Shown here one piece after another: positions 7,608-16,382 of a stretch of DNA of 64,000 bases. The stretch covers positions 62,001 through 126,000 of the forward strand of contig JASJAW010000019.1 of assembly GCA_030066795.1 (NCBI GenBank). The letters are read 5' to 3'. The stretch is from Dinoroseobacter sp. GTDB lineage: Bacteria > Pseudomonadota > Alphaproteobacteria > Rhodobacterales > Rhodobacteraceae. Positions within the stretch are counted from its first letter, which is position 1; each line of letters starts with the position of its first letter. The notes under the pieces are model-generated. The model saw nothing but the letters and a program-made list of their open reading frames with translations, searched no databases and was not told where the DNA came from. The position numbers and the translations under genes are program-made.

Positions 7608-9449
7608 GTGACCCATTTTCAAAAAGACTTCCTCAACGGGCAGCATGTGGTTCCTGCCGCGGAAACCCTGTCTGCTGCCAGCTTCCCAACCGCTATTCAT
7701 TCTGCAACTGATGCGCCCAGACACATTATCCGGTGGCGCAGGCAGGTTTTCCTTCTGCTCAACGTCGCAACGATTGCTGCGCTTTTTTTCGCGATGGCGT
7801 TCATTTTGTCTTATGGCGGGCTGATCTGGGTGGAAGTGCTGATGCTCGGGGCTTACGGGCTGACACTTCCATGGCTGTCGATTGGATTCTGGAACAGCGT
7901 CATCGGATTTGCGCTCTCCCGTAAGCACGGGGAACGCGCCGCGCGTGTTGTACTTCCTGCGCTGGACCGCATCTCGGGAAATGAGCCGATCACCAGCCGT
8001 ATTGCGATCGTTATGCCTCTGCGCAATGAAAACCCGTCGACCTCGCTCGCGCGGCTTCAGGCGTTGCAGAAAGAGTTGCAGGGAACAGGATGGGGCGAAA
8101 AATTCGACTTTCATGTTCTGAGTGACAGCGACCGTGACGAGATCATCCAGCGAGAGGAGGTCGGCATTGCGGCATGGCACCACGCCGTACCCTACGCGTC
8201 ACCTATCTACCACCGCAGAGTCCGGAACACCGGATACAAGGCAGGTAATATCGCAGAGTTTCTGGAGCGAAGTGGCAACCAGTATGATTTCTTTCTGACC
8301 CTCGACGCCGACAGTCTTATGGGAGCGGATACGGTCCTGCGGCTTGTCCGGGTAATGCAAGTGTCACCGGAAATCGGACTTCTGCAAAGCCTGATCACGG
8401 GACTTCCTGCCCGGATATTTTTTACACGGGCTTTCCAGTTTGGCATGCGCCAGGGCATGCGCTCCTACACTTTGGGGTCAGCTTGGTGGCAAGCCGATTG
8501 CGGCCCCAACTGGGGGCATAATGCACTGATCCGAACCGCGCCGTTTCATGCGTCCTGCATGCTGCCCACGCTTCCCGGACACGGCCCGTTGTCGGGCGAT
8601 ATCCTCAGCCACGACCAACTGGAAGCCTGTCTTATGCGCCGCGCCGGGTACCAGGTGCGCGTTTTGGCCGAAGAAAGCGAAAGTCACGAGGAAAACCCGC
8701 CAAGCCTTGCGGATTTCATGCGTCGCGAACTGCGTTGGTGCAATGGCAACCTGCAGTATTTAAGGCTTCTGGGGCTCGGTGGCCTGCAGCCGGTCAGCAG
8801 AGTGCAGCTTCTGCTCGCCATCCAGATGTACCTTGCAGCTCCCGCTTGGATCGCTTTCATCGGCCTTGGTGCCTGGTTGGCCGCCCAAAGCAATCAGATG
8901 GGTGATGTGCCCTTGTGGGCGGGCCTTGCGCTTTTTGCAGTGGTGATGACGATGAACCTGATGCCAAAACTTATGGGGCTGGGTCAGGTTCTATGCGACC
9001 CTAAGCAAAGCGCTGCCTGGGGTGGTCGGACGCGCGTCGTTCTGAGTGGGCTTTGCGAGATCGTCTTTTCCATGTTGATCGCGCCGATTGTGGCTTTCGG
9101 CTTGACGCTGTTTGCAATCGGGTTGAGTTTCGGTCGCCGGGTTGGATGGGAGGCGCAGCAACGCAGTCGCGCGGTTCTGCGCTGGAGCGAGGCGGCAACC
9201 GTGTTCTGGCCGCAAACACTTGCTGGGGCAGTGCTGACCCTTTGGTTGTATCTTACAGCGCCATGGGCGCTTGTTTTCGGGGCCGGGATCATCGCACCGC
9301 TACTGCTCGCAATACCGATCGCTGTGGTCTCAACCCTGCCAAGCCTCAACGCGTGGTCACTTAGGCTTGGGCTTTTCGACATTCCCGAAGATCGGAGGCG
9401 TACCGTCGCGCCTGAGTGCCCGTCACGGTCGCCGGCCAAAGTAGCGTAG
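7608..9449 (+). CDS. opgH: Osmoregulated periplasmic glucan glucosyltransferase OpgH (MdoH)
   Basis: Inner-membrane processive family 2 glucosyltransferase that polymerises glucose from UDP-glucose and moves the beta-glucan backbone to the periplasm. The 613-aa protein starts with two membrane helices, followed by a cytoplasmic GT2 domain with the catalytic aspartates (TLDADSLMG) and the acceptor motif RRELRWCNGN, then several more helices. The length matches alphaproteobacterial OpgH, which is shorter than the E. coli protein. The gene converges on opgC, with only six bases between the stop codons. The periplasmic partner OpgG, often encoded next to opgH, is not in this window. Confidence 0.93.
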   Translation: MTHFQKDFLNGQHVVPAAETLSAASFPTAIHSATDAPRHIIRWRRQVFLLLNVATIAALFFAMAFILSYGGLIWVEVLMLGAYGLTLPWLSIGFWNSVIGFALSRKHGERAARVVLPALDRISGNEPITSRIAIVMPLRNENPSTSLARLQALQKELQGTGWGEKFDFHVLSDSDRDEIIQREEVGIAAWHHAVPYASPIYHRRVRNTGYKAGNIAEFLERSGNQYDFFLTLDADSLMGADTVLRLVRVMQVSPEIGLLQSLITGLPARIFFTRAFQFGMRQGMRSYTLGSAWWQADCGPNWGHNALIRTAPFHASCMLPTLPGHGPLSGDILSHDQLEACLMRRAGYQVRVLAEESESHEENPPSLADFMRRELRWCNGNLQYLRLLGLGGLQPVSRVQLLLAIQMYLAAPAWIAFIGLGAWLAAQSNQMGDVPLWAGLALFAVVMTMNLMPKLMGLGQVLCDPKQSAAWGGRTRVVLSGLCEIVFSMLIAPIVAFGLTLFAIGLSFGRRVGWEAQQRSRAVLRWSEAATVFWPQTLAGAVLTLWLYLTAPWALVFGAGIIAPLLLAIPIAVVSTLPSLNAWSLRLGLFDIPEDRRRTVAPECPSRSPAKVA

Positions 9450-9455
9450 CGGCAA

Positions 9456-10670
9456 CTACCCCGGACGGTCCTGTCGCCAGGGTTGTCGCTTGAACCACCC
9501 GGTGACGTAGGCGATCAGCAGGAGTAATGCCAGCCCGGTGATATTGACCAGCGCAATCGCTGCTTGACCGTCGGGCAGGACGTCAATCGCAATGCCCATG
9601 AAACGCGACAGCGCCATTGACGCCACGAACACTGGCAGGGTCTGCTGACCCATCTTCGTGAGCGCCTTTAACGCCAGTCCGAACAGTGTGTTCCCGGCAC
9701 CGCGCAAGCGCGCTCCGTTGGGGCCGCAAGCGACGAAGGCCAGATAGGCGAGGCACAGAAAATGGATGTAGCGCAGAAAGCCCTGCTCCGTCTTGCTGCG
9801 CATCCACTCCATGTCGGGATACACTGTCATTGCCCACTCGGCCGCCGACGGCCAGACGACTTTCAGAAAACCGACCGCGTGTCCCGAGGACAGCGGCATC
9901 GTCAGTACAAGAAAGGCTATCGCCAGCCAGACAAGCGTGCGGGACAGAGGTGGCGCCGGAAGCCAGCCGGCCATGAAAGCAAATCCGGTGAAGAAGAGCA
10001 GCTGCCATCCGAAAGGATTGAAAAACCATTCTCTGTCTCCAACAGGTTCGGCTGGGAGGGCCAGAGCACCTGTTTGCGCGATCAGCCAGATCAGAACACT
10101 GGCCAACAGCGCCAACTCGACGCGAATACGGGCCAGGGCGACAAAGAGAGGCAGCATTACGAGAACAACCAAATACATCGGCAGGATGTCAAAATAGTTG
10201 GGCACGTAAGTGAGGGTCAGAAGTCCGACAATCCTCGGGGCGGGATCATCCAGGAACGGTCGGAGATTGAGCTGATCGATGTAGGATTTCTCGAAAGCTC
10301 CCGTCATGTCGACCGCGCTCAAGGCGGCGACAAGGAAGATGAACAGCCCGATATGAACCCAGTAAACCTGCCATATCCTGACTGCGACGCGGGCAGTGGC
10401 AAGGGGCCATGGGGCACGATTGAAGATGCTGCCAAACGCGATCGCCGAAGCCATGCCCGAGCAGAACACGAACATTTCCGTCGCATCAGAAAAGCCGAAC
10501 CGCGCCGGGATCCAGGCAGCCCATGAATTCCCGGGGGTATGCGATATCAGAATAATTGCCATGGCGAGCCCGCGAAACACATCCAGCCGGATGTCGCGTT
10601 GTGCTTTGCTGGACATACGCTCGGCCGTCACAGGACGCCGGCGTGCATACTCAAAAGTGTCAGCTGCCAT
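9456..10670 (-). CDS. opgC: OpgC-type periplasmic glucan succinyltransferase
   Basis: Polytopic inner-membrane acyltransferase expected to add succinyl groups to the glucans made by OpgH, as shown for Rhodobacter sphaeroides OpgC. The N-terminal segment (RLDVFRGLAMAIILISHT) carries the early histidine typical of acyltransferase-3-like OpgC proteins, and about ten hydrophobic helices follow over 404 aa. It ends six bases from the opgH stop on the opposite strand, a context that supports the substrate. The start is uncertain because ribosome sites are weak; a second ATG 18 codons later, just before the conserved region, is possible. Confidence 0.87.
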   Translation of the reverse strand: MAADTFEYARRRPVTAERMSSKAQRDIRLDVFRGLAMAIILISHTPGNSWAAWIPARFGFSDATEMFVFCSGMASAIAFGSIFNRAPWPLATARVAVRIWQVYWVHIGLFIFLVAALSAVDMTGAFEKSYIDQLNLRPFLDDPAPRIVGLLTLTYVPNYFDILPMYLVVLVMLPLFVALARIRVELALLASVLIWLIAQTGALALPAEPVGDREWFFNPFGWQLLFFTGFAFMAGWLPAPPLSRTLVWLAIAFLVLTMPLSSGHAVGFLKVVWPSAAEWAMTVYPDMEWMRSKTEQGFLRYIHFLCLAYLAFVACGPNGARLRGAGNTLFGLALKALTKMGQQTLPVFVASMALSRFMGIAIDVLPDGQAAIALVNITGLALLLLIAYVTGWFKRQPWRQDRPG

Positions 10671-10895
10671 TCATTGCCATCTAAGCGAAATAATTTACGG
10701 ACCACGTACGCTGGGTGAGCTATGTCGCAATCTTGCAATCGGCAATAATCCGAAAACATACCAACGCTAAGTTTACCAATTTGGATAGGCTTTTGAATGG
10801 GGTATCTTGGTTTGGTGTGACTTGGGCGGTTGATTGCGCTCCGCGAACAGGGGAAATCAGGCTGAAATCCCGGGAAGTCGCGAAAACCCTGAATT

Positions 10896-10940
10896 CAAAA
10901 ATCACTGGGCGGCAACCTCAGAAGCAGGAGACGCCCAGTG
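10896..10940 (-). terminator. Rho-independent terminator of the DUF1254/DUF1214 genes
   Basis: A perfect nine-base stem (CACTGGGCG with CGCCCAGTG) separated by a 20-base loop lies just past the stop of the upstream minus-strand gene. Read on the minus strand it is followed by ATTTTTG. The large loop makes it weaker than a textbook terminator. Confidence 0.6.
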
Positions 10941-10966
10941 TAGAGCTTGAAAGGTTTGCCCGGTGG

Positions 10967-12490
10967 TTACTCTTCGACGAGTACGAAGTCACCGGGAACC
11001 CAGGTCTTGTCAAACCACTCCTGACCGGGGCTGTAGAGGCGGATGAGGGATGACCACGATTTCCCCGGCATGGTCTGGACCCAGTTGCCTTCTTTGCCTT
11101 CCGGCGGTTCAGGCGCCAGCCAGACGGTCCATGATCCATCCTCGTTTGGCGCGATGTCCGGCACCGTACTGTCGATGCCCGCAAGCTTTTGATCAGTTTC
11201 CAACATGGATCGGTGTTGGTTGTCGTAGACAGTAATTGACCAGAAATCGCCCGCCGGGACCGGCGCCGGAAGGTCAATCCGGTATGTCTTGTCACCGTCA
11301 AGATAGTTGCCGTCCGCATCCTTGGCCGTGAAGCCATAGACCGACCCGGACCCGACACGCGGGTTCGCCATTGCTGGCGTTACGCCTGTGGCCAAGTAGT
11401 GAAAGAAGGTCCGGTCGCTCAGGATGCGAACATCGTCTTCAAGAAACTCGTGGCTCAGTCTCGCGTAAGGCGTTGTCCATTCGCGGCCTTCGAAAAGGAA
11501 GACACCCGGGTCACGGGGGCTGAAAGACATCGCGCGGGCTGTCGCGTTGCCGACCGCCCCAGCTTCGGTCAGGATTTTCCGCATCCGCTCATCCGGTTCA
11601 AACGGCTGACCATGCCGGATGCCGATGCTGTCAAAGATACCCGCAATCTCAGGCGGGAACGCATTCGGAGGTTCGTATTGCACCGCGGCGTTCAGTTCTT
11701 CGTAGAATGAAAAATCGTTGCCGTGGATCGTGTTCCACTGACCACCAGTGAGTTGCACGAACTTCTGTTCCGGTGGATTTGCAATCTCACTGAACGGGAA
11801 GAGGCGGAAGTTATCCTTCATCCGCTTCACGGTGCCTTCAAGACCATCGTCGAGCACGAAGGCACGCATCAGCACGAAGTGCTTGTGGGTCGATGTCTGA
11901 ACCACGTGGAACCCGTTCTGTGGCACTTCACCTTCGTGTCCCGGTGGCAAGAACAGATAGCGCCCGCCGCGACCCTGATCCGGGCCGGTAAAGCCAATAT
12001 CGGTCACCCAGCGGAAATAAGCGTCGTCGATCGGCCCAATTGTGATTGGCGGTACGTCAAGCACGACCGGACCTGGTTTGGTATCGATGCAGAACAAGAC
12101 GTACATGGTCGTCGTGTTGGCGGTCAGCATCAGGCTGCGGGCATCCAGCAGTTCTTCGGTGATACCGGCGGCATATGGCTCAACCCCGAAGTCTTCGAGG
12201 CCTTCGCAAAACATGTGCACCGATGTCGCCGGGATGCCATGCAGGAACGCATCAACGCCCCGCATGAAGTCGAGATTGTCCCAAAGCTTGTCGACGGTTT
12301 CTTCCGACGGCAGACCGTCAAAGAAGTTCAGCGTCCCGAGACGTTCGGTTTCAACCACGTCGGGCGTCAGGAGCTTTTCGGGCACCTTGGCGGCGTAGGT
12401 TGGACCATCGGCTGCAGCGAAGTTTGGCGCGATCGCCATGACGGCTGCCAGCGCGGTGATGCGTGCTCTGGTCATTACAGAATGGGTCAT
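10967..12490 (-). CDS. Exported DUF1254/DUF1214 domain protein, 507 aa
   Basis: Secreted or periplasmic protein of unknown biochemical role. A Sec-type signal peptide covers about the first 28 residues (ending in NFAAADG). The DUF1254 domain follows in the first half, and the DUF1214 domain occupies the C-terminal third (PAGDFWSITVYDNQHRSMLET, typical of that domain). AAGGGA lies before the ATG. It is the second of two related genes on the same strand, 61 bases apart, and a strong hairpin follows it. The two proteins share the domain plan but differ much in length (507 against about 362 aa), so they are old paralogues rather than a recent duplication. Family members are common in marine bacteria beside sulfatases, but I know of no assigned reaction. 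Confidence 0.85.
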   Translation of the reverse strand: MTHSVMTRARITALAAVMAIAPNFAAADGPTYAAKVPEKLLTPDVVETERLGTLNFFDGLPSEETVDKLWDNLDFMRGVDAFLHGIPATSVHMFCEGLEDFGVEPYAAGITEELLDARSLMLTANTTTMYVLFCIDTKPGPVVLDVPPITIGPIDDAYFRWVTDIGFTGPDQGRGGRYLFLPPGHEGEVPQNGFHVVQTSTHKHFVLMRAFVLDDGLEGTVKRMKDNFRLFPFSEIANPPEQKFVQLTGGQWNTIHGNDFSFYEELNAAVQYEPPNAFPPEIAGIFDSIGIRHGQPFEPDERMRKILTEAGAVGNATARAMSFSPRDPGVFLFEGREWTTPYARLSHEFLEDDVRILSDRTFFHYLATGVTPAMANPRVGSGSVYGFTAKDADGNYLDGDKTYRIDLPAPVPAGDFWSITVYDNQHRSMLETDQKLAGIDSTVPDIAPNEDGSWTVWLAPEPPEGKEGNWVQTMPGKSWSSLIRLYSPGQEWFDKTWVPGDFVLVEE

Positions 12491-12551
12491 TCATATCCCT
12501 TTTCAGAAGAACGTTTAGGGGGAGAGGTCGAAGAAACGGCCGTTTGATTGT

Positions 12552-13640
12552 TCAGTTAACGGCCGTCACGTCAGGCAACGTGTATTCCCCTGCGCTGACG
12601 CTTTCGTTTGGCTTGTAGACCCGCATCAGGAAGTTCCAGCCCTCGGTCGTATCGACGCGATTGGCAACATCGCCGCAGAGCTCTTCAGACCCGAAGAACG
12701 CGTCAAAAGTGCCGTCTGCGTTCATCCGCGTGTTGGCCGCGTTCAGAACGGCATAATCATCGCTGAACATGTAGCCTTCGCCGTTATACATGGAGATCGA
12801 CCAGAAGGCGTCATTTTCGGGTGGCGTGTAGGTCGCGGTGTAACAGTTTTCGACCCCGGCCATGCCCTCAGGACCTTTGTAGTTGATGTAAACCGTCTCG
12901 TAGTCCGGGAAGAGACCCCAGGAGGTCGCCACGGCAATCCGGTGGTGCTCCGGGTCCACATTGCCTGAGGCGCGGGTGTCCTGAAATGTGGGTGGATATT
13001 GCGTGAAGGGTTCAAGCTGTTCTTCATAACCGGGACGCATGGCAACCATCTGTTCCCAGTCCCAGTTGGCGGACACAGGCACCATACTGCCCGACGTGAC
13101 GTCGAATTGCGCCAGCAGGTTGCGGGCAATCTCGACATCCGCTTCGCTGCTTGCGTCGAGCACCTGCACACGTGGCAGGGCGGCGATATAGCGCGTGTCC
13201 TGCGGACCAAATTCATAGGTTCCGGGCTCCGACAGGATGTCGATCGTGAAGTGATCGTTGTCGATCATGTAGACCGACAAATACCGACCCTCCGGGGCCT
13301 CTGGCACGGTGATGGTGAACCCTTCAGACGTGTCGATCGGGATCCCGGCATAAAGGGTGTCCCGGTTCATGCGGGGCACGGTCTGCTGGTCCGTGGGGGT
13401 CGGCGCTGAAAATACCAGACCGCGGTTCATGCCCCCAGCCTCAATGAAGCGCAGAAGCCGCGCATCCACTTCGGCGCGGATGAAGGTGTCCTCGGTCACG
13501 GGCTGGACGTCCTCGTTCGCTTGCGCGCGGGGCGCCGATCCGAGAAACGCCGCGGATGCCGCCGCAACAGCCGCAACGGCCACCCACGTGGTTCTTTTCA
13601 GGTCCGTGCTCAGTGGTGATGCGCGCAAAGCTGCTATCAT
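12552..13640 (-). CDS. Exported DUF1254/DUF1214 domain protein, about 362 aa
   Basis: Shorter paralogue of the gene just downstream. The chosen ATG has GGAGA eight bases before it and opens a signal peptide (hydrophobic AVAAVAAASAAFLG, cleavage near AQA-NED); an ATG nine codons earlier lacks this support. The DUF1254 region includes MNRDTLYAG and the DUF1214 region includes AFWSISMYNGEGYM, followed by a short C-terminal strand region. First gene of a two-gene unit and divergent from the damaged AraC gene, which is well placed to have been its regulator. Function unknown; periplasmic location inferred from the signal. Confidence 0.85.
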   Translation of the reverse strand: MIAALRASPLSTDLKRTTWVAVAAVAAASAAFLGSAPRAQANEDVQPVTEDTFIRAEVDARLLRFIEAGGMNRGLVFSAPTPTDQQTVPRMNRDTLYAGIPIDTSEGFTITVPEAPEGRYLSVYMIDNDHFTIDILSEPGTYEFGPQDTRYIAALPRVQVLDASSEADVEIARNLLAQFDVTSGSMVPVSANWDWEQMVAMRPGYEEQLEPFTQYPPTFQDTRASGNVDPEHHRIAVATSWGLFPDYETVYINYKGPEGMAGVENCYTATYTPPENDAFWSISMYNGEGYMFSDDYAVLNAANTRMNADGTFDAFFGSEELCGDVANRVDTTEGWNFLMRVYKPNESVSAGEYTLPDVTAVN

Positions 13641-13871
13641 CAGAATGTCTCCGGAATTTTCAGGCAAATGGGGTCAAGCTCCTAAAAGTTAACGGGCGCT
13701 CCGGTGCGCGGCTACGTAATTTTCGACACGGATTTTTTACCTCTGGGATGTTGACGCGTGGCGATAAGATTTATGATCAGGGACAGTAGAGTTGGTGCAC
13801 AAACGCCCAACACCTTGGGCTGGTTGCGCGACACCGACAACGGATGACTCCCGACATCTGAGGCAGATGGC

Positions 13872-14947
13872 ATGGAACATGGCAGGTTTATCGCGGCGGA
13901 GCCGGGAGAGTTGGAGCAGTTCTCAGAGCCCTGGGATTTGCTAATCGACAGTCCGGGCAGGTCCGAACCATGTGCACTTTTGGAGTATCTCGCAGCTCCC
14001 GGATTGACGGTCATGCGCGAAACGTATCTCCGGCCTGCGCGTCTCATCGGCATGCCGCCTCCCAATGAGCTGGTTCTGGGCATCCCGGTCGGCAGAAACA
14101 GAGGTTCGACGTCCTACGGGCAGGAAATTGTGAGCAATCAAATCCACTGCCTCGCCGGGACTGCAATGGAGGCGCGTTACGAATGCGATCAGGAGGTTCT
14201 GGCAGTCCACCTGGATCTTGCGCAGGACTTTGACGGTTTGCTTGGTCTTGCAATCGATCGTCTGGTTTCCAGCCATAGCAGCCTTGCCGTCGGTGACGCG
14301 GGGCCGGAGACGAGCCATTTGGTGGATTGCCTGCAGCAAGTCTTTACGCAAACCGCCCAACGGAAAGGGATAAGAGAAGTCCATGCTTCATCCGCCGATT
14401 TGAAGACAATCATGGCGGCAATCACGGCAGCTGTTCTTCCCGAAAGGCTTGATGGGATAGAGGGCAAAAAACCCTCTCAAGCGCGAGCCGTGGCGACCGC
14501 CTTGAGTTTTTGCGCACCTCTTCCGATTGCAGCTCGGTTGCAGATCTCTGTGCGGGAGCCGGGATCAACCAACGCACGCTTGAACGCGGAGTCAGGGCGC
14601 AATTTGGCTGCACTGTCGTTCAGCTTCTTCAGAAATGGCGATTGCACAGGGCGCGCCAGGGTCTGGTGTTTTCAGGGCCGCATGACACGACCGTCAGCCG
14701 GGTTGCCGCGTCGCTTGGGTTCTATGACTTTGGCAGGTTTGCTTCACTCTATTCGGCCACTTTCGGTGAATATCCCTCTGCCACGCTGGCGGCAGCCTCT
14801 GCGACCAGTGTATCGGGGCCTCTGGCAAAAAAGGCGCGGCCAAGATCAAGCACTGCGAGTGATTGGCGTGTTTCTTCGATGGAAGAAAAACAGATCCGGG
14901 AAGTGAATGGTTTGCAATCGCCAAAAAGTATGACGGCAGGGTTGTGA
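13872..14947 (+). pseudogene. AraC family regulator interrupted by a one-base frameshift
   Basis: The first frame (about 213 codons) encodes an N-terminal sensor region; the second frame encodes an AraC-type DNA-binding domain with both helix-turn-helix units (SVADLCAGAGINQRTLER and SRVAASLGFYDFGRFASLY) and the usual tail. The frames join at a run of five T at 14507-14511: adding one T restores a continuous ALSFLRTSSDCSS reading. Without it the first frame runs on through unrelated residues to 14906. The break could be a real inactivating deletion, a slippage site, or a sequencing error in a homopolymer. Divergent from the DUF1254/DUF1214 pair, 231 bases away, so it probably regulates or regulated those genes. 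Confidence 0.8.
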
Positions 14948-15015
14948 TCGAGCTAACTACTGATAAATCGGGTGAGTTAGGTGGCGCAAGGTGTTCATTA
15001 TAATATAGATTTGTA

Positions 15016-15729
15016 CTATAGGGCGGAGTACTGTTTTTCTTCTTCTGAGTCTTGAGCCGCTAGGTGGGCTTCGGGAACCTTGTCTTTGAACTCGGTTCTG
15101 CACAGGTCTTTCACGATCTGAGCTTCGCTTTCTCCGCGCTCCACACGCCTTAGAATGATGTCTGCGTTGCGCACGCCCGCCTCTGTGTGGCCGTAGAGAA
15201 CAGACTGGGCGCGCATGAAGCCGGGGCCAGAACGCCAGTCGGATCGGCCGATCCAATCCACATAAAGTGTTGTCTTTGAGAAATGCTCCTCCCCACTTGC
15301 GCTATCGGTACGCGCAAACATGATCTCGTCCACGCCCTGATGCTCGAAAAGCGGGCTGATGGAGCGAAAATGGCTGTCAATCTGACCCTTGGCGTCGACG
15401 CCGTAGCCAGTAATGGAAATCGAAGAGAGATCCTGTGCAATCCGCCAGATGCCGATGTGTGTCTCTCCATTGACTTCGTACTCGTAGGTCCAGAGGCCCT
15501 TGAGGAACCGTCCACGGTGATAAATTGCCAGAAGCGTGTCGGAGCTGCGGATGACCCAGAAGATCAGGATAATAAGAAGGCGGAACAGACCGACGCTTGT
15601 GAGAAATGTGATGAACCATCTTAGCGCGGGCTCAATCTCATCAACCTGCACAAGCACGGTGTTGATCGCAATGACGTAGCTGATCGTGACCAGAAGGATT
15701 GCGATGTTGATTTTTTCAAGGGCATTCAT
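15016..15729 (-). CDS. Two-helix membrane protein with beta-rich domain, resembles CBASS Cap15 (S-2TMbeta) effectors
   Basis: The 237-aa protein begins with two membrane helices (about residues 7-28 and 38-60), then a strand-rich domain starting LKGLWTYEYEV and continuing with IGIWRIAQDLSSISITGYG. This plan, two N-terminal helices plus a compact beta barrel opening with a GxW motif, is that of the SMODS-associated 2TM beta-rich effectors such as Cap15, which bind cyclic nucleotides and disrupt the inner membrane in anti-phage defence. A charged helical tail of about 50 residues follows. AAGG lies just before the ATG. No CD-NTase or other CBASS gene flanks it. The match is by pattern only, so it could be an unrelated 2TM protein. 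Confidence 0.5.
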   Translation of the reverse strand: MNALEKINIAILLVTISYVIAINTVLVQVDEIEPALRWFITFLTSVGLFRLLIILIFWVIRSSDTLLAIYHRGRFLKGLWTYEYEVNGETHIGIWRIAQDLSSISITGYGVDAKGQIDSHFRSISPLFEHQGVDEIMFARTDSASGEEHFSKTTLYVDWIGRSDWRSGPGFMRAQSVLYGHTEAGVRNADIILRRVERGESEAQIVKDLCRTEFKDKVPEAHLAAQDSEEEKQYSAL

Positions 15730-15811
15730 GGCCTTGCCTCTGCGGCAATGTGATTAGGAAGCAAGACCGAGCGGTGCACCGTCTTTCGGCACCGCCCGGT
15801 CATTGGGGGCG

Positions 15812-16321
15812 TCAGACCTGCTGTGTCTGGGCCTGCGTCATCCACAGGAGACCAAAAAGCAGAAGCGCGGCAGAGAGGGCTGCAGCCCCCGTCCGGACCG
15901 AATTCCAAAAGGTCCAGCGGGGTACATAGGTTTGAAGCCAGTAATCCCGGGTGGCCTCGGAGCTCAACTCCATCCCGGCGAGCGCTTGGTTCATTGGCAC
16001 GTTGAAGATGACCGTCACGCCGAAGCAGCCAATAAGGTAGACGAGCGCCGACACGAAGATCAGCATTCCTGCCGGCCCATTCAACTCGACCCACGAATAT
16101 CCTGCGATGAAGAGCGAGAGACCGGCCATGCCGAGAAAGAGCGTCATGAAGATCCAGCGAAAGACCTCGCGGTTGATGGCTTGCATGGCTTCGACCCCGC
16201 CCACGCCACCAGTGATGGCCAGCGAGCGCATGATGAAATCCGAGAAAGCAAGAAAGACGCCTGCAACCAGCGCATATGCGAGGATCGAGAGCTGCATGAC
16301 GACAAACAGGGTGGTGGACAT
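15812..16321 (-). CDS. DUF1772 / anthrone oxygenase-like membrane protein
   Basis: A 169-aa membrane protein with about four hydrophobic helices. The pattern (GVFLAFSDFIMRSLA near the start, FNVPMNQALAG in the middle, then YWLQTYVPRWTFWNSVRT before the last helix) is that of DUF1772, a family related to fungal anthrone oxygenases. The start was set at the ATG preceded by AAAGGAAA; upstream in-frame codons read poorly. It follows the NmrA-like gene by about 60 bases on the same strand, and the pair probably forms an operon controlled by the AraC gene further upstream. The reaction in bacteria is not established. Confidence 0.8.
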   Translation of the reverse strand: MSTTLFVVMQLSILAYALVAGVFLAFSDFIMRSLAITGGVGGVEAMQAINREVFRWIFMTLFLGMAGLSLFIAGYSWVELNGPAGMLIFVSALVYLIGCFGVTVIFNVPMNQALAGMELSSEATRDYWLQTYVPRWTFWNSVRTGAAALSAALLLFGLLWMTQAQTQQV

Positions 16322-16382
16322 AGCGTTTCCTTTCAGGGGCTTGAAGGGGGCAGGGGCGCTGGCCCCCGCCGATGTGCTGTGA

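Noticed and set aside
10715..11053. 112-codon plus-strand frame after opgC
   Set aside because: Runs through the terminator hairpin and into the 3' end of the DUF1254 gene; composition is not protein-like.
11723..12547. 274-codon plus-strand open frame
   Set aside because: Antisense shadow of the DUF1254/DUF1214 gene, without ribosome site or recognisable domain.
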